Assembly: GCA_041396685.1 (NCBI GenBank)
Contig: JAWKYD010000002.1
Location: 62,001 to 126,000 of the forward strand
DNA length: 64,000 bases
Source: JAUIAI01 sp041396685
GTDB taxonomy: Bacteria; Pseudomonadota; Gammaproteobacteria; Burkholderiales; Burkholderiaceae_E
Direction: 5' to 3'
Shown here: one piece after another, positions 44,571 to 53,889 of the stretch
Layout of the letters: every line of letters starts with the position of its first letter
Numbering within the stretch: position 1 is the first letter of the stretch
The notes under the pieces: generated by a model
Told to the model about the DNA's origin: nothing
Seen by the model: the letters and a program-made list of their open reading frames with translations, nothing else
Databases searched by the model: none
Translations under genes and position numbers: made by a program

Positions 44571-45718
44571 GGCTCGCGCGCGACCCTGAAACCGAGGTAG
44601 GGATCGTCGCGATGCGGTTTGTAGAAGTTGCGAAAGCGCGCGTCGACCAATTCGCGTGGCGTCACGAACGATCCGCCGCGCACCACGCGATGGTCGTGGA
44701 ACCAGGGCTGCGAATACTCCCGATAGGCACCCGGTTCGAAGCCGCGCAACGGCGCGAACGGTGTCGACGTCCACTCCCAGACCGACTCGCCCCACACGAA
44801 CGCAGGTGCCTGCCCGGCGGCCATCAGCCATTCGGGTTCGCTGGGCAAGCGCCCGCCATCCCAGCGGGCGAATGCCTCGGCTTCGTAGGCCGAGACGTGC
44901 GCGATCGGCCTGGACGTATCCAGCGGTGCCCAGTCACGATGGCGCCGCTCAAACATGCCTTCGCTGTCGCGGCGCCAGTAGCGCGGCAGATCGCGCCCGA
45001 CCCGTGCCAACCATTGGCGTCCCGCGTCGCTCCACCAGGCGTTATTGCGATACCCGCCATCGTTCACGAACGCGAGATAGCGGCCATTGCTGACCGGCAC
45101 CGGATCGATGCGGAACGGATCGACCGCGACCGAATGGGCCCACTGCTCGTTGTCGAACACGAAGCCGTCGTCGGGTCGGCTGCCCACTTCCACCTCGCCG
45201 CCCGCCATCGCCAATGGCGCCGAAGAGGCGGCGACCGCCGCCGGCCCGATGCCCTCGATGCTTGGACGCTGGTAGCCGAGGGTCTGCCAGGTGTAGGCAA
45301 ACGCCTCGATGTGCATCATCTCGTGGGCCACCGACAAACGATGGAAGTAGAGGCCGTGATCGTCATCCGCGGCCGCGGCAAGGCGTTCGAGCGAACGCAC
45401 CTGAACCTCGTCGACATACGCACGCGTGCCGGCCAGATCGGGCAAAGGCAGCGACCAGCGATCGGCGTGAGCGATGCGGGCTGAGTCGTAGAGCCGGTCG
45501 CCGTCCGGACGCAGGCAAGGTCGCTCGAAGCTGCCGTTGCGCAGGCACCAGAACTCCTGGAACCAGGCCACGTGGCCGATCTCCCAGAGCGGTGGATTGA
45601 CGATGTCCAGGATCGGCACGCGCGCATTGTCGTCGTCGAGATGCTCGAACATCGCCCAAAACCGCTCTCGGGTGCGCAGAAGGATTCCGGTAAGCTGTTC
45701 TCGATTGGCTCGACGCAC
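44564..45718 (-). CDS. senA: Selenoneine synthase SenA / ergothioneine EgtB-like enzyme
   Basis: A 384-residue nonheme-iron enzyme with an N-terminal DinB-type four-helix domain and a C-terminal formylglycine-generating-enzyme-type domain (WEWTSTPFAPLRGFEPG, RVVRGGSFVTPRELVDARFRNFYKPH). Iron ligands are H49 (GHVAWF) and the HX3HXE motif HEMMHIE (H132, H136). EgtB joins hercynine to a cysteine-type thiol with O2; SenA uses a selenosugar instead. The choice for SenA rests on the divergent neighbour senB; the sequence alone does not exclude EgtB. The start is GTG 45718, with GGAGGT just upstream. EgtD, which makes hercynine, is 1.1 kb away. Confidence 0.75.
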   Translation of the reverse strand: MRRANREQLTGILLRTRERFWAMFEHLDDDNARVPILDIVNPPLWEIGHVAWFQEFWCLRNGSFERPCLRPDGDRLYDSARIAHADRWSLPLPDLAGTRAYVDEVQVRSLERLAAAADDDHGLYFHRLSVAHEMMHIEAFAYTWQTLGYQRPSIEGIGPAAVAASSAPLAMAGGEVEVGSRPDDGFVFDNEQWAHSVAVDPFRIDPVPVSNGRYLAFVNDGGYRNNAWWSDAGRQWLARVGRDLPRYWRRDSEGMFERRHRDWAPLDTSRPIAHVSAYEAEAFARWDGGRLPSEPEWLMAAGQAPAFVWGESVWEWTSTPFAPLRGFEPGAYREYSQPWFHDHRVVRGGSFVTPRELVDARFRNFYKPHRDDPYLGFRVAREPA

Positions 45719-45824
45719 GAGACCTCCGCGAGGCTGATGAATGACTTCCGACTGTTTGGGCTGCAGCACTGCCGGACCGCCCGGCCGTCCCCGCCGCCAG
45801 CGGCAGAGCTGAGCGCTCGACCAG
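45719..45824. promoter_or_regulatory. Divergent control region between the SenA-like and SenB-like genes
   Basis: The 106-bp gap between oppositely directed senA and senB must hold both promoters. I see no strong hexamers or palindrome that I can name. Confidence 0.3.
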
Positions 45825-46799
45825 ATGAGCACGATACAAAACCGACCGAGAGCGCGCAAACCGAGGGTCTTGATCGTCACGCCCGCGCTCGCCGCCGCCA
45901 ACAACGGCAACTGGCGCACGGCTGCCCGCTGGCAGCGCTTTCTGAGCCCGGTCGCAACCGTCGAATGCGCGCTCGCCTACACGGGCCAAGCTTGCGACAT
46001 CATGATCGCATTGCACGCCCGCCGTTCGGCCGACAGTATTGCAGCCTTCGCAGGAACCGGCCGACCCATCGTATTGGTTCTGACCGGGACCGATCTCTAT
46101 CGCGACATCGGTCACGATGCATCCGCGCAGCGTTCACTGACACTGGCCGACCGTCTGGTCGTTCTGCAGGACCGTGGCCACCTGCGCTTGCCGCCGGACC
46201 TGCGTGAGCGCTGCCGCGTCATCGAGCAGTCGGCACCAACGCTGAGGTCGATGACGCCGCGCCGGCGAACCTTCGACATGGCGATGGTCGGGCATCTGCG
46301 CGCGGAAAAGGATCCGCTCACGGCACTGCGGGCGCTGGCCTTGCTACCGGAGCGCATCGGTCTGCGACTGCGCCACGCCGGTCGCAACGACGACCGGGAA
46401 CTCGGCCCGGTCGTGCACGACGCGGCCCTGGCCGACCCACGCATCGAATTGCTGGGGCCGATGAGCCACGGCCGCGCGCGCCGGCTGATGCGTGGCTCAC
46501 GCCTACTGTTGCTGCCCTCGATCATGGAGGGCGGCGCCAATGTGCTGATCGAGGCCGTCACCAGCGGGACCCCGGTGCTCGCCTCCGCCATCGATGGTTC
46601 GACCGGTCTGCTCGGCAACGACTATCCAGGCCTGTTCCCGGTTGGCGACGCGCACGCGCTCGCCGACTTGATTCGGCGATGCCTCGACGATCCGGCGTTC
46701 ATGGCCGCGCTGTCGAGCGCCTGTCAGCGGCGCGCCCCGCTGTTCGAACCCGAGCGCGAGGCACGAGCGGTTCGTGAACTGATCGGCGAACTCCTTTGA
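45825..46799 (+). CDS. senB: Selenosugar synthase SenB-like glycosyltransferase
   Basis: A 324-residue GT-B glycosyltransferase of the type annotated as selenoneine biosynthesis selenosugar synthase. Recognisable stretches are VLIVTPALAAANNGNWRTA, IALHARRSADSIAAF, VLTGTDLYRDIG, VGHLRAEKDPLTALRAL, SIMEGGANVLIEA and DGSTGLLGNDYPGLFPVGD. SenB joins selenophosphate to a UDP-N-acetylhexosamine to give the selenosugar used by SenA. The start is ATG 45825. The gene is divergent from the EgtB/SenA homologue and converges with egtD. A third member, SenC (selenophosphate synthetase, SelD-like), is not seen within the window. Confidence 0.8.
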   Translation: MSTIQNRPRARKPRVLIVTPALAAANNGNWRTAARWQRFLSPVATVECALAYTGQACDIMIALHARRSADSIAAFAGTGRPIVLVLTGTDLYRDIGHDASAQRSLTLADRLVVLQDRGHLRLPPDLRERCRVIEQSAPTLRSMTPRRRTFDMAMVGHLRAEKDPLTALRALALLPERIGLRLRHAGRNDDRELGPVVHDAALADPRIELLGPMSHGRARRLMRGSRLLLLPSIMEGGANVLIEAVTSGTPVLASAIDGSTGLLGNDYPGLFPVGDAHALADLIRRCLDDPAFMAALSSACQRRAPLFEPEREARAVRELIGELL

Positions 46800-46847
46800 G
46801 GTGAGCGGGTTCCTGGAGCGAGTTGCAACGGTCGCCGGTCGCCGCGA

Positions 46848-47789
46848 TCAGCCCGCCGCCCGGTCCGACGCCTGCGCGAGCACCACCATGAATCGCCGTT
46901 GCGCGTCGGTCCACTGTGTGCAGACGCCGAAACCGGAGCGTTCGAGCAATGTGGCAAAGCCGTCCGCGGTGAATTTGTAGGAGTTCTCGCTGTGAATCGT
47001 CTGCCCGGCCACGAACGAGCGCTCACCGCCGGGCCAGCGCACGACCAGATCACGTTTTGCGACCAGGTGCATCTCGATGCGTTGCTCGGACTCGTGGTAA
47101 AGCGCCCGGTGCGCCCAGTCGGCGATCACGAAATCGCTCCCGAGCACGCGATTGACGTGCAGAAGTGCATTGAGGTTGAAGCTCGCGGTGACACCGAGCG
47201 CATCGTCGTAGGCGGCTTCCAGGACGGCCTTGTCTTTGACCAGATCGATGCCGATCAACAGCATCGGCGGATGGCCGCCGCCGCGCATCGCGGCCAGTTG
47301 GGCCAGAAAGCGCTCGGCACTGGCCGGCGTGAAATTGCCGATGCTCGAACCCGGATAGAAGAACACCAGTGGTCGGTCACGAAAGCGCTCCGGCAGCGAC
47401 CATGGCCCGGTGAAATCACGCGCCAGCGCCTGCATTTCGATGCCGGGCAGCTCGCGAGCGAGCCCATCGACCGCTTCACGGACGAAGTCCTCGGAGATGT
47501 CGACCGCCAGATAGCGCGCCGGGCGCAGCACCGGCAGAAGCGACGCGGCCTTGCGACAATCGCCGGCGCCGAGATCGACCAGCGTACAGGCCTTCGGCAG
47601 CCGGCTCGCCAGCTCGTCCAGGCACTCGCTCAGGATCGCGGCCTCGGTGCGCGTCGGATAGTACTCGGGCAACTCACAGATGGCCGTGAACAACCGCGAG
47701 CCGAGTCGATCGTAGAAGTACTTCGGTGAGAGGGTCGCCTGCGCGGCGCAAAGGCCGCGCACCAGATCGGTATCGGTGGATTCGCTCAT
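46848..47789 (-). CDS. egtD: L-histidine N(alpha)-methyltransferase EgtD
   Basis: A 313-residue SAM-dependent enzyme that trimethylates histidine to hercynine, the precursor of ergothioneine and selenoneine. Family stretches include YFYDRLGSRLFTAICELPEYYPTRTEA (split here by function: start of the fold), the SAM loop TLVDLGAGDCRKA, FFYPGSSIGNFTP and the late HIS-binding region EQRIEMHLVAK. ATG 47789 gives the normal N-terminus (MSESTDTDL); upstream extension is a shadow. It is 49 bp past senB and converges with it; no ovoA or egtA/C/E genes are nearby. Confidence 0.88.
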   Translation of the reverse strand: MSESTDTDLVRGLCAAQATLSPKYFYDRLGSRLFTAICELPEYYPTRTEAAILSECLDELASRLPKACTLVDLGAGDCRKAASLLPVLRPARYLAVDISEDFVREAVDGLARELPGIEMQALARDFTGPWSLPERFRDRPLVFFYPGSSIGNFTPASAERFLAQLAAMRGGGHPPMLLIGIDLVKDKAVLEAAYDDALGVTASFNLNALLHVNRVLGSDFVIADWAHRALYHESEQRIEMHLVAKRDLVVRWPGGERSFVAGQTIHSENSYKFTADGFATLLERSGFGVCTQWTDAQRRFMVVLAQASDRAAG

Positions 47790-47813
47790 GCGACGGCATG
47801 TTAACGTGCATGC

Positions 47814-48563
47814 ATGAACCCACCCGCCACGATTCCGAGCCGCGCGCAAGGCGATCCACCACGAACGGACGCATCGATGCTTACGCCGGTGCTGGTGGTT
47901 CGGGGGTTGACCAAGTCGTACGGAGATCGTGTGCTGCTGCATGATCTCTCGTTCACGGTCGGACCGGCGCGCAAGCTCGCCCTGATGGGGGAATCGGGCG
48001 CCGGCAAGTCCACGCTACTCAACATCGTCGCCGGTCTCGAGCCCTTCGATTCGGGCCAGGTCGCGCTGCTCGGACAGGCGCTGCCGCGCGCCGGCGTCGA
48101 TGCCAGCGCCGACCTGCGCCGGCGAATGATCGGCTTCGTGTTCCAGGCCTTCCACCTCGTCGCCTATCTGCCGGTCTGGCAGAACGTCGCCCTGCCGTTG
48201 ATGCTGCTTGGTCAGGCGCCCGAGCCCGCCCGGCGGCGCGCGTTCGCTTGGCTGGACAGGGTCGGCGTCGGAAATCGCGCCCAGGCGCTGGCTCGGGATC
48301 TTTCCGGCGGCGAGCAGCAACGGGTTGCGATCGCCCGCGCCCTGATTCACGAGCCGGCACTCGTGCTGGCCGACGAACCGACGGGCAACCTCGACACATC
48401 GACCGCCGAGCGAATCCTGCGCCTGCTCCGCGACGCAGTCGACGACACCGGTGCGGCACTGCTGATGGTCACGCATTCGGAACGGGCGGCGGCGACGATG
48501 GACGGCGTACTCACGCTCGTCGGCGGCGCGCTGTACCGCCCGCCCGATCGGCCGCTCACCTGA
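47814..48563 (+). CDS. ABC transporter ATP-binding protein (LolD/YbbA-like)
   Basis: A 249-residue ABC ATPase of the MacB/LolD/FtsE group. Walker A is GESGAGKST, the signature LSGGEQQR, Walker B VLADEPTGNLD, and the switch His is in MVTHSE. The ATG 47814 gives a 21-residue leader; the ATG at 47877 (MLTPVLVVRGLTKSYG) fits the family better, but neither has a clear ribosome site. It is followed directly by its permease gene and then a lipocalin-like gene in one operon. Confidence 0.9.
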   Translation: MNPPATIPSRAQGDPPRTDASMLTPVLVVRGLTKSYGDRVLLHDLSFTVGPARKLALMGESGAGKSTLLNIVAGLEPFDSGQVALLGQALPRAGVDASADLRRRMIGFVFQAFHLVAYLPVWQNVALPLMLLGQAPEPARRRAFAWLDRVGVGNRAQALARDLSGGEQQRVAIARALIHEPALVLADEPTGNLDTSTAERILRLLRDAVDDTGAALLMVTHSERAAATMDGVLTLVGGALYRPPDRPLT

Positions 48564-48564
48564 G

Positions 48565-51285
48565 ATGGCGACCCACCCTGGCGCGGCGACCATGCCCGAT
48601 CCCGCGCGCCCGGCCGGTGCGGCACCATCGGCGAGCGTGCTTGTCTGGCTGGCCCAGGCCGCCTGGCGTCAACAGCCGGGCACGCTGCTCGCAGCAGTCG
48701 TCGCAGTGGCACTGGGCGTTGCGCTCGCCAGTGGCGTGCACCTCGTCAACCGCTCGGCGCTGACCGCTTTCGCCGGTGCGTTGGCAACCGTCAACGGGCA
48801 GGCCGACGTCCGGATCAGCGGTCCGTTCGGGTCGCTCGAGGACGCGCTGCTCGAGCCCATCGAAGCGCTGGCCGGCGTGCGGGCGGCGAGCCCGGTGATC
48901 GAGTCGGAAATCCTACTGAACGCCACCGGCTCGACATCGGTCGCGCTGCCGCTGTTGGCGATCGATCCGTTTCGCGCGGCCGCGATCCAACCGGCTCTGG
49001 CTGCCACGCTCGGCGGCGAACTCGTCGGACCACTCGACGACCCCGATGCCGGCACCGGCGACGACCCCGCGGATCCTGCGAGCCGTGCGGCCGGCGCCGA
49101 CGGCGGTGCGTCGTCCGCGACCGCGGACGGGACCGCGGATTCAGCACCGGCGGCGCCCCTCGCAGCGGACCGGGTTGCGCTGAGTCCCGCTGCGCGACGT
49201 GCGCTCGGCGTGGACGACGGCGCGATCGTGCATGCACGCACGCCGCTCGGACCGGTGAGGCTGCGGGTGGCCGGTGTCGCGCCGGCCGCCACGGCAGACG
49301 AAAGGCTGGCCGTCATGGACATCGCGGCCGCGCAATGGTGGCTGGACATGACGGGCCGCTTGACCCGCGTCGACGTCCGACTGCTGCCGGGATCCGATCC
49401 GCGCGCAATTGCGGAACAGGTGCGCGAACTCGATCCGAATCTGGTCACGAGCACGCCGGACGCCGAACGGTCGCGGATGTCGAATCTGTCTCGCGCCTAC
49501 CGCGTCAATCTGAACGTGCTGGCGTTGGTGGCCTTGCTCACGGGCGGCTTCATCGTGCAGGCCGCGATGAGCCTCGCCGCCGCCCGATTGGCCAGCAGCC
49601 TCGCGCTGCTCGGTCTGCTCGGCGCGCCGTCGGCCTTTGCCGCGCGCTCACTGTGGGTACTGGCGCTCGCGGTCGGAACGGTCGGCGCACTGCTCGGCCT
49701 GCTCCTCGGGCTGGCGCTCGCCTGGAGTCTGCTGCAGTTGGTCGGCGGCGACCTGGGCGGCGGCTACTTCGCCAGCCAGCCCGCGCCGCTGCATCCCGAT
49801 GCCGTCGCGCTCGCCGGCTTCGCGGCGCTGGGACTGGTCGCCGCGCTCGCCGGCACCTGGGGTCCGGCACGGCGTCTCGCCCGTCTGGCGCCGATGCGCA
49901 CCTTGCGCGGTGGCCTGATCGATCCCCGCCCCGACCGCCGGCGTCGGCTGCTCGCGAGTGCGGCGCTGGCGGCACTTGCGCTCGCCCTGCTCTGGGCCCC
50001 GGCCATCGGCGGACTGCCGTGGGCCGCCTACGTCAGCATGGGATGCGCACTGTTGGCCGCAATCGCCCTGATCGGCCCGCTGCTCGGCTGGCTGGCGAGC
50101 CGGCTCGAGCGGTGCTTCCCGCCGGCCTGGCGTTCCCCACCGGCCTGGCTCGCGATCGCTCGCCTGGCCGATCAGCCGGGCGCGGCGGCGATCGCCCTGT
50201 CCGGCGTGGTCGCCAGTTTCGCACTGGTGACCGCCATGGGCGTGATGGTTCACAGTTTCCGGAGTTCCGTCGATCAATGGCTGCTTGCCGTTTTGCCGGC
50301 CGATCTCTACCTGCGCGCGCGCACGGCCGGCAGCAACGGTGCTTTCGACCAAGCGGCACAAGAGGCCTTGCGAACCATCCCCGGCGTCGAGTCCGTTCGC
50401 TTCCTGCGCAGCCTCGAACTCACGGTCACGAACGGTACGGCGCCGATCACCATCCTCGCCCGCGAGCTCGACCCGGCGGACCCGGCGCGCGACCTACCCC
50501 TGACCGGCGCCATCCTGCCCGTCGACGGCGAGGCCGCCGACTGCCTGCGTGTGTTCGCCAGCGAGCCGGCCGAGATCCGCCTCGGATGGCGACTCGGCAC
50601 CCGGTTGACGCTGCCGTTCCCGGGCGCACCTTGCGCGATCGTGGCCGGCGTCTGGCGCGACTACGCGCGTCAGCACGGCGCGCTGGTGCTGGCGCTGGCC
50701 GACTACCGGCGACTCAGCGGCGACGACACGGTCGGTGACGCCTCGCTGACACTCGCCGCCGGTACGGATGCGGCCAGCGTGATCGCCGAGGCCCGCCGGC
50801 GCCTGCAACCGCGCATCGAACTGCAGGCACGCAGCGCGGGTGAAATCCGCGCGCTCTCGCTCGACATCTTCGATCGCAGCTTCGCGCTCACCCGTGCGCT
50901 CGAGGCCGTCGCGCTGCTGGTCGGCTTGTTCGGCGTGATGACCACCTTCGCGGGCGAAGCGCAGGCACGTCAACGCGAGTTCGGGCTATTGCGTCACCTC
51001 GGCTTCACCCGACGCCAGATCACGATCCAGTTCGCCAGCGAGGCGCTGCTGTCCATCGGCGTCGGGGTGGCACTGGGCGCGGCGCTCGGCGCGCTGCTCG
51101 CGCAAGTGCTGATCCATCGCGTGAATCCGCAGTCGTTTCATTGGCGGATGAGCACCGACTGGCCGCTGGCATCCATTCTGGCCTCGGCATTCGTGCTGAT
51201 CGTCGTCGGCGTGCTGGCCGCCGCGCTGGTCACCCGTCGCTCGGCTGGTCAGGCGCCGATCGTGGCTGTCAGAGCGGACTGGTAA
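48565..51285 (+). CDS. FtsX-like ABC transporter permease
   Basis: A 906-residue permease of the YbbP type, with one N-terminal and about nine further membrane segments in two FtsX domains and large periplasmic MacB-core loops. Hydrophobic blocks: about residues 35-55, 320-400, 430-450, 490-530, 555-580 and three near the C-terminus. The first loop contains an Ala/Asp/Gly-rich insert (GDDPADPASRAAGADGG). Start ATG 48565 is one base past the ATPase stop. It probably moves a lipid or lipoprotein from or to the outer membrane with the ATPase and the downstream lipocalin-like protein. Confidence 0.87.
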   Translation: MATHPGAATMPDPARPAGAAPSASVLVWLAQAAWRQQPGTLLAAVVAVALGVALASGVHLVNRSALTAFAGALATVNGQADVRISGPFGSLEDALLEPIEALAGVRAASPVIESEILLNATGSTSVALPLLAIDPFRAAAIQPALAATLGGELVGPLDDPDAGTGDDPADPASRAAGADGGASSATADGTADSAPAAPLAADRVALSPAARRALGVDDGAIVHARTPLGPVRLRVAGVAPAATADERLAVMDIAAAQWWLDMTGRLTRVDVRLLPGSDPRAIAEQVRELDPNLVTSTPDAERSRMSNLSRAYRVNLNVLALVALLTGGFIVQAAMSLAAARLASSLALLGLLGAPSAFAARSLWVLALAVGTVGALLGLLLGLALAWSLLQLVGGDLGGGYFASQPAPLHPDAVALAGFAALGLVAALAGTWGPARRLARLAPMRTLRGGLIDPRPDRRRRLLASAALAALALALLWAPAIGGLPWAAYVSMGCALLAAIALIGPLLGWLASRLERCFPPAWRSPPAWLAIARLADQPGAAAIALSGVVASFALVTAMGVMVHSFRSSVDQWLLAVLPADLYLRARTAGSNGAFDQAAQEALRTIPGVESVRFLRSLELTVTNGTAPITILARELDPADPARDLPLTGAILPVDGEAADCLRVFASEPAEIRLGWRLGTRLTLPFPGAPCAIVAGVWRDYARQHGALVLALADYRRLSGDDTVGDASLTLAAGTDAASVIAEARRRLQPRIELQARSAGEIRALSLDIFDRSFALTRALEAVALLVGLFGVMTTFAGEAQARQREFGLLRHLGFTRRQITIQFASEALLSIGVGVALGAALGALLAQVLIHRVNPQSFHWRMSTDWPLASILASAFVLIVVGVLAAALVTRRSAGQAPIVAVRADW

Positions 51286-52466
51286 TGCCCAACACGGCGC
51301 GCATTCGTCCCCTCGCCCAGGCGGCATCGCGAGCGCCGCTTGCGCCCGGATGGGCGGCGCGCCGCCGGCTGCTGCGCAGCATCGTGACCGCCTTGCCAGC
51401 GCCATGGCTGCCCACCGTGGCGGGCGCCGCGCCACCCTTGCCGCCGTTCGCTCCGGTGTCTGCGGGCCAGGCGCTCGGCTTTCCTCGCGACCACGGCGCA
51501 CACCCCTCGTTTCGCACCGAGTGGTGGTATCTGACCGCCTGGATCGACACGCCCGGTGGCGACGCCGGCCTGCAGGTGACCTTCTTTCGCTCGCGCACCG
51601 GTGTGGGCGAGCAAAACCCGAGCCGCTTCGCACCGACCCAGCTGCTGTTTGCCCATGCGGCACTGAGTCTGCCCGAGCGCGGGCATGTCGACCACGAACA
51701 GATCGCACGGCGCGCCGACGGGCCTCACGCCCGCTTCTCGCTGACCGACACCGACATCTTGATCGGCCCGCCGCGGCAGCGTTGGCAGCTCTCGCGCGAT
51801 GACGACGATCGCTATCGCATCGCCGTCGAGACCCCGCGCATGAGCATGCAGCTGCGCACCGAGGCGGGCGCACCGGCGCCGTGGCTACAAGGTTCGCAAG
51901 GCTTTTCGCGCAAAGGTCCGGCGCCCGAGCAGGCCAGCTACTACTACTCCCGCCCCCGCCTGTCGCTGACCGGACAATGCACTCTGGGAGAGCGACGCAT
52001 TCCCGTACGAGCCGGACTCGCCTGGCTCGACCACGAGTGGTCCAGCACCCTGCTGGCGGACTCGGCGACCGGCTGGGACTGGGTCGGCCTGAACTTCCTC
52101 GACGGCCGTTCGCTGATGGCGTTTCGCATTCGCGACCGCGCGGGCACGGATCTCTGGAATACGGCCAACTGGCGTGCCGCCGATGGCGGCTCGCAGGGCG
52201 ACGAAGTGCGCTTCGAGCCCCTGCGCTCGTGGCGTTCGCCGGCGACCGGCATCGACTATCCGGTCGAGATGCGCCTCACGCTCGCCGACGGCGCATCACT
52301 ACGCCTTCGCCCCCTGTTCGACGACCAGGAGATCGACGCCCGCGCGAGCACCGGCACTCTGTATTGGGAAGGCGCCGTGACGGTGCTCGACGAGCGGCGC
52401 GAGCTGGCGGAGATCGGGCGCGGCTATCTGGAACTGACCGGCTACGCAGGCGCGGTCCGGCTGTAA
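51285..52466 (+). CDS. AttH/CrtC-like lipocalin-fold protein (carotenoid 1,2-hydratase family)
   Basis: A 393-residue protein with a signal region (to about AGAAPP, residue 50) and a double calycin-like domain: FRTEWWYLTAW, LDHEWSSTLL and WDWVGLNFLDGRSLMAFR are hallmarks. Its ATG overlaps the permease stop (TAATG), so the three genes are coupled. Similar ATPase-permease-AttH trios are widespread in Proteobacteria, and the lipocalin is thought to bind a lipid in the periplasm. Hydratase activity is unlikely without carotenoid genes nearby. Confidence 0.85.
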   Translation: MPNTARIRPLAQAASRAPLAPGWAARRRLLRSIVTALPAPWLPTVAGAAPPLPPFAPVSAGQALGFPRDHGAHPSFRTEWWYLTAWIDTPGGDAGLQVTFFRSRTGVGEQNPSRFAPTQLLFAHAALSLPERGHVDHEQIARRADGPHARFSLTDTDILIGPPRQRWQLSRDDDDRYRIAVETPRMSMQLRTEAGAPAPWLQGSQGFSRKGPAPEQASYYYSRPRLSLTGQCTLGERRIPVRAGLAWLDHEWSSTLLADSATGWDWVGLNFLDGRSLMAFRIRDRAGTDLWNTANWRAADGGSQGDEVRFEPLRSWRSPATGIDYPVEMRLTLADGASLRLRPLFDDQEIDARASTGTLYWEGAVTVLDERRELAEIGRGYLELTGYAGAVRL

Positions 52467-52536
52467 AACCGCATCGCGCAGGGCGGGCCTGTCGTCATCG
52501 ACGGACAGAGAGGCTGGCCGGGCGACGAACGACGCC

Positions 52537-53781
52537 TCAGGCTGGCGGCGCCGCGATGATGCCGGCGGCAAGCCAGTCGTCGACGATCGCGAGCGCCGCA
52601 TCCGCGAAGGCGGGATCGTTGATGTGGCCGTCGATCACCTGCAGGGACACATTGGCCGGGCAGCAGCGGGTCGTCTCTTCCACGAAGGCCGCCATGCCCG
52701 CGGCGTCGTGCAGAGGGGCGCCCGGCCGGTCCCATTCGTTGCAGCCGCCAACGGGCAGCAGCAAACTGGTGGGACCGCGGGCAAGCGCGAGGCGCTCGCA
52801 ATGCGCACGCGCCACCGCACGGCGACCGCCTTCGTCGAGCACGACCGAGGTCAGCAGGCGATTGTGTGCATGACGTGGCAGGTGCTCGAGCGCCGAAGGA
52901 ATCGCTTGCCAGCCCACCAGGTCGACGAGGTCGTAGCAACCCGGTGCCACCAACTGCGGCACGCCCGCGCGGCCGGCGCCCGTCAACCGATCGGGCCCGG
53001 CAGAGATGGACGAGCCATGCAGCTGATTGCCGAGTTCCTGGGTGGCGAAATCCAGCACGCAGGCAAAGGCGCCGCTCGCGGCCAGGCTCTCGAACGCGCG
53101 CCCGCCCATGCCGGTGGCGTGGAACACGGCGACCTCGAAGCCGCGCGCCTGCAGCGCCGGCTTGAGCGTCACCATGTAGCGCAACACGGTCTTGCCAAAC
53201 GAGGTCATGCCGATCATGGGCCGGTCGCGCGCCGGCAGCCGCGCCGCCCGCGCCGCGCCCAGTACCGCGCCGGCCGCCTGGCTGAGCGAGCCTCGGCAGA
53301 CCTCGTTGAGGCCGTACAGCCCGCCGGCCCACAGGATCATCTGCACATCCGGCGGCAGACGCTCGGGCGGAATCATCGGCGAAAATGCGACCGTCGAGAC
53401 GATCAGCTTGGGCACACCCAGCGGAAGCGCCGAGCAAACGTCCAGAGCCAGGTCGGTGCCCATCGTCCCGCCGAGCGCGATCACACCGTGGACGCGCTGT
53501 TCTCCGACCAGATCGGCGGCGATGTGCGCGGCGCCGGTGGCCATGATCTGCATCGCCAGGTTCTCGTCGCCGGCGCCGATGGCTTGCTCGATCGTGTGTC
53601 CGCCCGCCTGGGCGACCTCGTGCTTCGAGATGTCGGTCGCCCGGTCCGGTTCGCCGAGCACGCTGACGTCCATCGTGAGCACGCGTCCGCCCTGTTCTCG
53701 AATGACATCGGCGATGAACTGCAGCTCGTCCTGCTTGGTGTCGTAGGTGCCGACGACCAGGATCGTTCGTTCTCGGTTCAT
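52537..53781 (-). CDS. Tm-1-like ATP-binding domain protein (UPF0261)
   Basis: A 414-residue protein of the UPF0261/Tm-1 family. The start MNRERTILVVGTYDTKQDEL shows the Tm-1-like nucleotide fold; other markers are GVIALGGTMGTDLALDV, MTSFGKTVLRYM and the C-terminal PANVSLQVIDGHINDP. In plants and in other bacteria the family is often fused to or next to a TIM-barrel phosphoenolpyruvate hydrolase-like gene; here no such partner is adjacent. The function is not established. It is divergent from the FAD hydroxylase. Confidence 0.87.
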   Translation of the reverse strand: MNRERTILVVGTYDTKQDELQFIADVIREQGGRVLTMDVSVLGEPDRATDISKHEVAQAGGHTIEQAIGAGDENLAMQIMATGAAHIAADLVGEQRVHGVIALGGTMGTDLALDVCSALPLGVPKLIVSTVAFSPMIPPERLPPDVQMILWAGGLYGLNEVCRGSLSQAAGAVLGAARAARLPARDRPMIGMTSFGKTVLRYMVTLKPALQARGFEVAVFHATGMGGRAFESLAASGAFACVLDFATQELGNQLHGSSISAGPDRLTGAGRAGVPQLVAPGCYDLVDLVGWQAIPSALEHLPRHAHNRLLTSVVLDEGGRRAVARAHCERLALARGPTSLLLPVGGCNEWDRPGAPLHDAAGMAAFVEETTRCCPANVSLQVIDGHINDPAFADAALAIVDDWLAAGIIAAPPA

Positions 53782-53889
53782 GCGCTTTCGTGTTCCGGAC
53801 CGCGACAGCCCAGTTTACCCGGCGGCTCCGGCGCCGGTCGGGGCCCGTGATAGATTGCGACGAAACGCGCCCGCGAACGGAGACCGCCC

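Noticed and set aside
44564..45718. Plain EgtB annotation for ergothioneine only
   Set aside because: Not excluded, but the divergent SenB-like gene makes a selenoneine role more likely; kept as the stated alternative.
51285..52466. Carotenoid biosynthesis enzyme
   Set aside because: No other carotenoid genes are in the window; the ABC operon context supports an AttH-type lipid-binding role.
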